From positions 212,581 through 276,580 of the forward strand of contig UCKU01000012.1 in NCBI GenBank assembly GCA_900473185.1: a DNA stretch of 64,000 nucleotides, read 5' to 3'. Source of the stretch: Hyphomicrobiales bacterium (GTDB lineage Bacteria > Pseudomonadota > Alphaproteobacteria > Rhizobiales > Rhizobiaceae). The position numbers and the translations under genes were made by a program. Shown here piece by piece: positions 60,952 to 64,000 of the stretch. The notes under the pieces were generated by a model, which had not been told where the DNA came from, did not search any database, and was given only the letters and a program-made list of their open reading frames with translations. The stretch's first letter is position 1. Every line of letters begins with the position of its first letter.

Positions 60952-61734
60952 TTGAGCGACCCCATTCGCACCCGACAGGTCGGCGCAGTGCTGGAAGTCA
61001 TCATCGACCGGCCGAAGGCGAACGCGATCGACCTTGCCACCAGCCGCACCATGGGACTGATATTCCGTGATTTCCGCGACGATCCATCGCTGCGCGTGGC
61101 GGTCATCTCCGGCGCAGGCGAGAAATTCTTTTGTGCCGGATGGGACCTGAAGGCTGCCGCCGCAGGCGACGCGGTCGACGGAGATTATGGTGTCGGCGGT
61201 TTCGGCGGACTGCAGGAGTTGCGCGATCTCAACAAGCCTGTCATCTGCGCCGTCAACGGCATCTGTTGCGGCGGCGGGCTGGAGATCGCGCTCTCGGCCG
61301 ACCTGATCCTCGCAGCCGAGCATGCAACCTTCGCCCTTCCGGAAATCCGCTCCGGCACAGTTGCCGATGCCGCCTCGGTGAAGCTGCCGAAACGCATCCC
61401 CTATCATATCGCCATGGACATGCTTTTGACCGGCCGCTGGCTTGACGTCCAGGAGGCGCATCGCTGGGGTTTCGTCAATGAGGTCCTGCCAGCGGACAAG
61501 CTGATGGAGCGGGCCTGGGATCTTGCCCGTCTGCTCGAAAGCGGACCGCCGCTCGTCTACGCGGCAATCAAGGAGATCGTCCGTGAATCGGAGGGTTCGA
61601 CCTTCCAGACTGCCATGAACAAAATCACCAAACGGCAGTTTGCGACGGTCGACCGACTTTATTCGAGCGAGGACCAATTGGAAGGCGCCCGGGCTTTCGC
61701 CGAGAAACGAAGCCCTAACTGGAAAGGACGGTAA
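60952..61734 (+). CDS. Enoyl-CoA hydratase, crotonobetainyl-CoA hydratase (CaiD)-like
   Basis: A 260-residue crotonase. EKFFCAGWDLKAAAAG (oxyanion hole region), ICCGGGLEIALSADLILAAE and ALPEIRSGTVADAASVKLPK are visible; the Glu in the last is the crotonase catalytic acid, and the LPKRIP continuation resembles CaiD. It would hydrate crotonobetainyl-CoA to carnitinyl-CoA, linking gamma-butyrobetaine to the carnitine branch. It starts with TTG at 60952, ten bases after GAAGGAGG; no ATG or GTG fits that site, so this unusual start is well supported. Confidence 0.82.
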   Translation: MSDPIRTRQVGAVLEVIIDRPKANAIDLATSRTMGLIFRDFRDDPSLRVAVISGAGEKFFCAGWDLKAAAAGDAVDGDYGVGGFGGLQELRDLNKPVICAVNGICCGGGLEIALSADLILAAEHATFALPEIRSGTVADAASVKLPKRIPYHIAMDMLLTGRWLDVQEAHRWGFVNEVLPADKLMERAWDLARLLESGPPLVYAAIKEIVRESEGSTFQTAMNKITKRQFATVDRLYSSEDQLEGARAFAEKRSPNWKGR

Positions 61735-61854
61735 CGAGGCGGCGGCAACCGCATCATCTTCCCGCAAGCGTGCGGGCACCACGAACGGAAGAGGAAACCG
61801 TTCGGGGATCATGCCCAAAACCGAAGTCAACGCACCATAAGAAGGAGAAGGGGA

Positions 61855-63444
61855 ATGAACGACTACACGAAATATCTTGCAAGCCGGGTGACCGCCGGTG
61901 GCCTCAGCCGCCGCGAATTCCTGGGACGTGCCATGGCGGCCGGGCTGACGCTCGCCGTTGCCGACAGGCTCTTTACCGAAAGCGCCGAAGCCGCAGAACC
62001 GAAGCGCGGCGGTCATCTGAAGCTTGGCCTAGAGGGCGGAGCCGCGACCGATTCCAAGGACCCGGCGAAATTCCTGTCACAGTTCATGTTCTGCGTCGGC
62101 CGCTGCTGGGGCGACATGCTGGTTGAATCCGATCCACTGACGGGTGCCGCCGTACCGGCGCTTGCCGAATCCTGGGAACCGTCGAAGGATGCAGCAACCT
62201 GGACCTTCAAGATCCGCAAGGGCGTCAAGTTCCACAATGGCAAGGAACTGACGATCGATGACGTGGTCGCCACACTCAAGCGTCATACCGACAAGGCATC
62301 GGAATCCGGCGCGCTCGGCGTTCTCGGCTCGATCAAGGAAATCAAGGCGGACGGCGGCAACCTCGTCCTGACGCTTTCCGAAGGCAACGCCGATATGCCG
62401 CTGCTGTTGACCGACTATCATCTGGTCATTCAGCCAAATGGCGGCGTCGACGATCCGCTCGCCTCGATCGGCACGGGTCCCTATAAGTTGACGAACTTCG
62501 AGGCGGGCGTGCGCGCCACCTTCGAGAAGAACAAGGACGACTGGCGCACCGACCGCGGTTATGTCGATTCCATCGAGATCATCGGCATGAACGACGCCAC
62601 GGCGCGCATCGCCGCGCTCTCGTCCGGCCAGGTGCACTACATCAACCGTGTCGATCCGAAGACCGTCAACCTCCTGAAGCGTGCTCCGAATGTCGAGATC
62701 CTTTCGACCGCCGGACGCGGCCACTATGTCTTCATCATGCATTGCGACAAGGCGCCGTTCGACAATAACGACCTGCGTCTGGCGCTCAAATACGCCATGG
62801 ACCGCGAGACCATGGTGGAGAAGATCCTCGGCGGTTACGGCAAAGTCGGCAACGACTTCCCGATCAACAGCACCTATGCGCTTTTCCCCGAGGGCATCGA
62901 GCAGCGCGTCTACGATCCCGACAAGGCGGCCTTCCACTACAAGAAATCAGGCCATAGCGGCTCGGTCCTTCTGCGCACTTCCGAAGTCGCTTTCCCCGGC
63001 GGTGTCGACGCGGCCGTCCTCTATCAGGAAAGCTGCAAGAAGGCCGGCATCGAGATCGAGGTCAAGCGCGAGCCGGGCGACGGTTACTGGACCAACGTCT
63101 GGAACGTCCAGCCCTTCTCGACCTCCTATTGGGGCGGCCGTCCAACGCAGGACCAGATGTATTCCACCGCCTATCTGTCGTCGGCGGACTGGAACGACAC
63201 CCGCTTCAAGCGTCCGGATTTCGACAAGCTCTTGCTTCAAGCCCGTTCAGAACTCGACGAGGCCAAGCGCAAGGATCTCTATCGTTCGATGGCGATGATG
63301 GTCCGCGACGAGGGCGGTGTCATCTTGCCCATGTTCAACGACTTCGTGAACGCCTCCACCAAACAGGTGAAGGGCTACGTCCACGACATCGGCAACGACA
63401 TGTCGAACGGCTATGTCGCAACCCGCGTCTGGCTGGAGGCCTGA
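61855..63444 (+). CDS. Family-5 ABC substrate-binding protein with Tat signal
   Basis: A 529-residue dipeptide/oligopeptide-type binding protein. The N-terminus has a twin-arginine signal (GLSRREFLGRAMAAGLTLAV) cleaved near AEAAEP. Family landmarks follow: PALAESWEPSKDAATWTFKI, RKGVKFHNGKELTIDDVV and SIGTGPYKLTNFEAG. The gene begins 120 bases after the hydratase, behind AAGGAGAAGGGGA, and heads a Dpp-type importer. Given the operon, the ligand is probably carnitine or gamma-butyrobetaine, unusual for a class that typically binds peptides, and different from the BCCT or CaiX-type carriers known for carnitine. Confidence 0.83.
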   Translation: MNDYTKYLASRVTAGGLSRREFLGRAMAAGLTLAVADRLFTESAEAAEPKRGGHLKLGLEGGAATDSKDPAKFLSQFMFCVGRCWGDMLVESDPLTGAAVPALAESWEPSKDAATWTFKIRKGVKFHNGKELTIDDVVATLKRHTDKASESGALGVLGSIKEIKADGGNLVLTLSEGNADMPLLLTDYHLVIQPNGGVDDPLASIGTGPYKLTNFEAGVRATFEKNKDDWRTDRGYVDSIEIIGMNDATARIAALSSGQVHYINRVDPKTVNLLKRAPNVEILSTAGRGHYVFIMHCDKAPFDNNDLRLALKYAMDRETMVEKILGGYGKVGNDFPINSTYALFPEGIEQRVYDPDKAAFHYKKSGHSGSVLLRTSEVAFPGGVDAAVLYQESCKKAGIEIEVKREPGDGYWTNVWNVQPFSTSYWGGRPTQDQMYSTAYLSSADWNDTRFKRPDFDKLLLQARSELDEAKRKDLYRSMAMMVRDEGGVILPMFNDFVNASTKQVKGYVHDIGNDMSNGYVATRVWLEA

Positions 63445-63477
63445 CACCGGTCTGCTGTCCGATCTCCACCGAAGCCG

Positions 63478-63503
63478 GGACCGTGGGACAAAACCCGCGG
63501 TCC
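63478..63503 (+). other. Stem-loop between binding-protein and permease genes
   Basis: GGACCGTGGG (63478-63487) pairs with CCCGCGGTCC (63494-63503), nine Watson-Crick pairs plus one G-T, around ACAAAA. It lies 33 bases after the binding-protein stop, the same arrangement seen after the other binding-protein genes in this window. Confidence 0.55.
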
Positions 63504-63532
63504 TCCTGACGTTTCAGCGCGAGGCCTTCATC

Positions 63533-64000
63533 ATGTCCAGTCCGACCTCAGGCAATATCCTGCCCGGCCTTAGGTTCCGGCAGCGTTTTCCGCTGCTTGC
63601 CCTTATTCTCGAGCGCTTCGTGCTCAGTATCATCCTGCTTTTCGCCGTCTCCATCCTTATCTTCGGCGGCCTGGAAGCTCTTCCGGGCGATTTCGCCACG
63701 ACCTATCTCGGCCAGTCAGCAACGCCGCAAGCGGTTGCCAATATTCGCAAGGATCTCGGGCTCGACAGGCCGGTGACGACGCGATACGTCGAATGGCTCG
63801 GCAATGCCGTGCAAGGGGATTTCGGCACATCCTGGGCCAGCAAGAACTCCGTCAGCGAGCAGATCAGCAAGCGGCTCGGCAATTCTCTGTTCCTGGCAGG
63901 CTTTGCCGCACTGATCTCCGTCCCGCTCGCCGTCGGACTTGGCATGGTTTCGGTGCATTTCCGCAATCGCCTGCCGGACAAGATCATCAATATCATTTCG
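63533..64000 (+). CDS. Dpp-type ABC permease, DppB-like (truncated by window end)
   Basis: The first 156 codons of a permease running off the right edge; no stop is reached. It opens MSSPTSGNILPGLRF, then a first membrane span (FVLSIILLFAVSILIFGG). LEALPGDFATTYLGQSATPQ and IRKDLGLDRPVTTRYVEWLG follow, with GDFGTSW and the start of a second span, the standard DppB/OppB N-terminal layout. GAGG lies nine bases before the ATG. It is the inner-membrane partner of the Tat-exported binding protein; a DppC-like gene and ATPases are expected beyond 64000. Confidence 0.85.
   Translation, partial: MSSPTSGNILPGLRFRQRFPLLALILERFVLSIILLFAVSILIFGGLEALPGDFATTYLGQSATPQAVANIRKDLGLDRPVTTRYVEWLGNAVQGDFGTSWASKNSVSEQISKRLGNSLFLAGFAALISVPLAVGLGMVSVHFRNRLPDKIINIIS

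Noticed and set aside
1..64000. tRNA, rRNA, CRISPR arrays, transposases, attachment sites
   Set aside because: None could be recognised by eye on either strand.

Overview
The window reads as an accessory replicon (megaplasmid or chromid) of a Rhizobium-type alphaproteobacterium. It has high GC, rhizobial gene families throughout (glx/mgs-type glutamate-synthase modules, GlnT-like synthetase, BTLCP peptidase, fused carnitine dehydrogenase) and a panBC pair, which is plasmid-borne in R. etli and R. leguminosarum. No rRNA, tRNA, CRISPR array, transposase or replication origin was seen.

Layout. 0.2-3.5 kb: a 2-keto-3-deoxypentonate dehydratase-like gene and methylmalonyl-CoA mutase. 3.6-12.7 kb: organosulfur uptake and oxidation (Tau/Ssu-like ABC transporter, DmoA/NtaA-like flavin monooxygenase, MetQNI-like ABC transporter, MsuE/SsuE-like FMN reductase, Fsr-like MFS exporter). 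13-15.6 kb: panB-panC and a BTLCP peptidase. 16.3-25.9 kb: a nine-gene minus-strand operon whose content matches the Bacillus ytm/yxe pathways for S-substituted cysteines: two LLM monooxygenases, an M20 deacylase, a GNAT, a fused permease-ATPase, two paralogous binding proteins, a third LLM enzyme and a DsbA-fold protein. A 17-bp dyad recurs upstream of three sulfur transcription units and, weakly, a fourth.

26.6-50.2 kb is the centrepiece, an apparently complete trimethylamine catabolic island. Steps: tmm (TMA to TMAO), tdm (TMAO to dimethylamine + HCHO), a four-gene haem N-demethylase/Dmm module (dimethylamine to methylamine + HCHO), gmaS, mgsABC and mgdABCD (methylamine through gamma-glutamylmethylamide and N-methylglutamate back to glutamate). 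folD and purU oxidise the folate-bound carbon to formate. An APC permease, an XRE-cupin regulator, a GlxA-type regulator and a PAS/MCP-like sensor lie in the same cluster.

50.2-54.3 kb: an old-yellow-enzyme-type N-demethylase-like protein, a DMT exporter and a divergent LysR regulator. 54.2-64 kb: a CdhR-like AraC regulator divergent from an operon for carnitine and probably gamma-butyrobetaine: dehydrocarnitine cleavage enzyme, carnitine dehydrogenase-thioesterase fusion, acyl-CoA dehydrogenase, NDP-forming acyl-CoA synthetase, crotonobetainyl-CoA hydratase-like protein, a Tat-exported family-5 binding protein, and a permease cut by the window end. The theme of the window is scavenging C, N and S from methylated amines and organosulfur compounds, as expected in a plant-associated bacterium.
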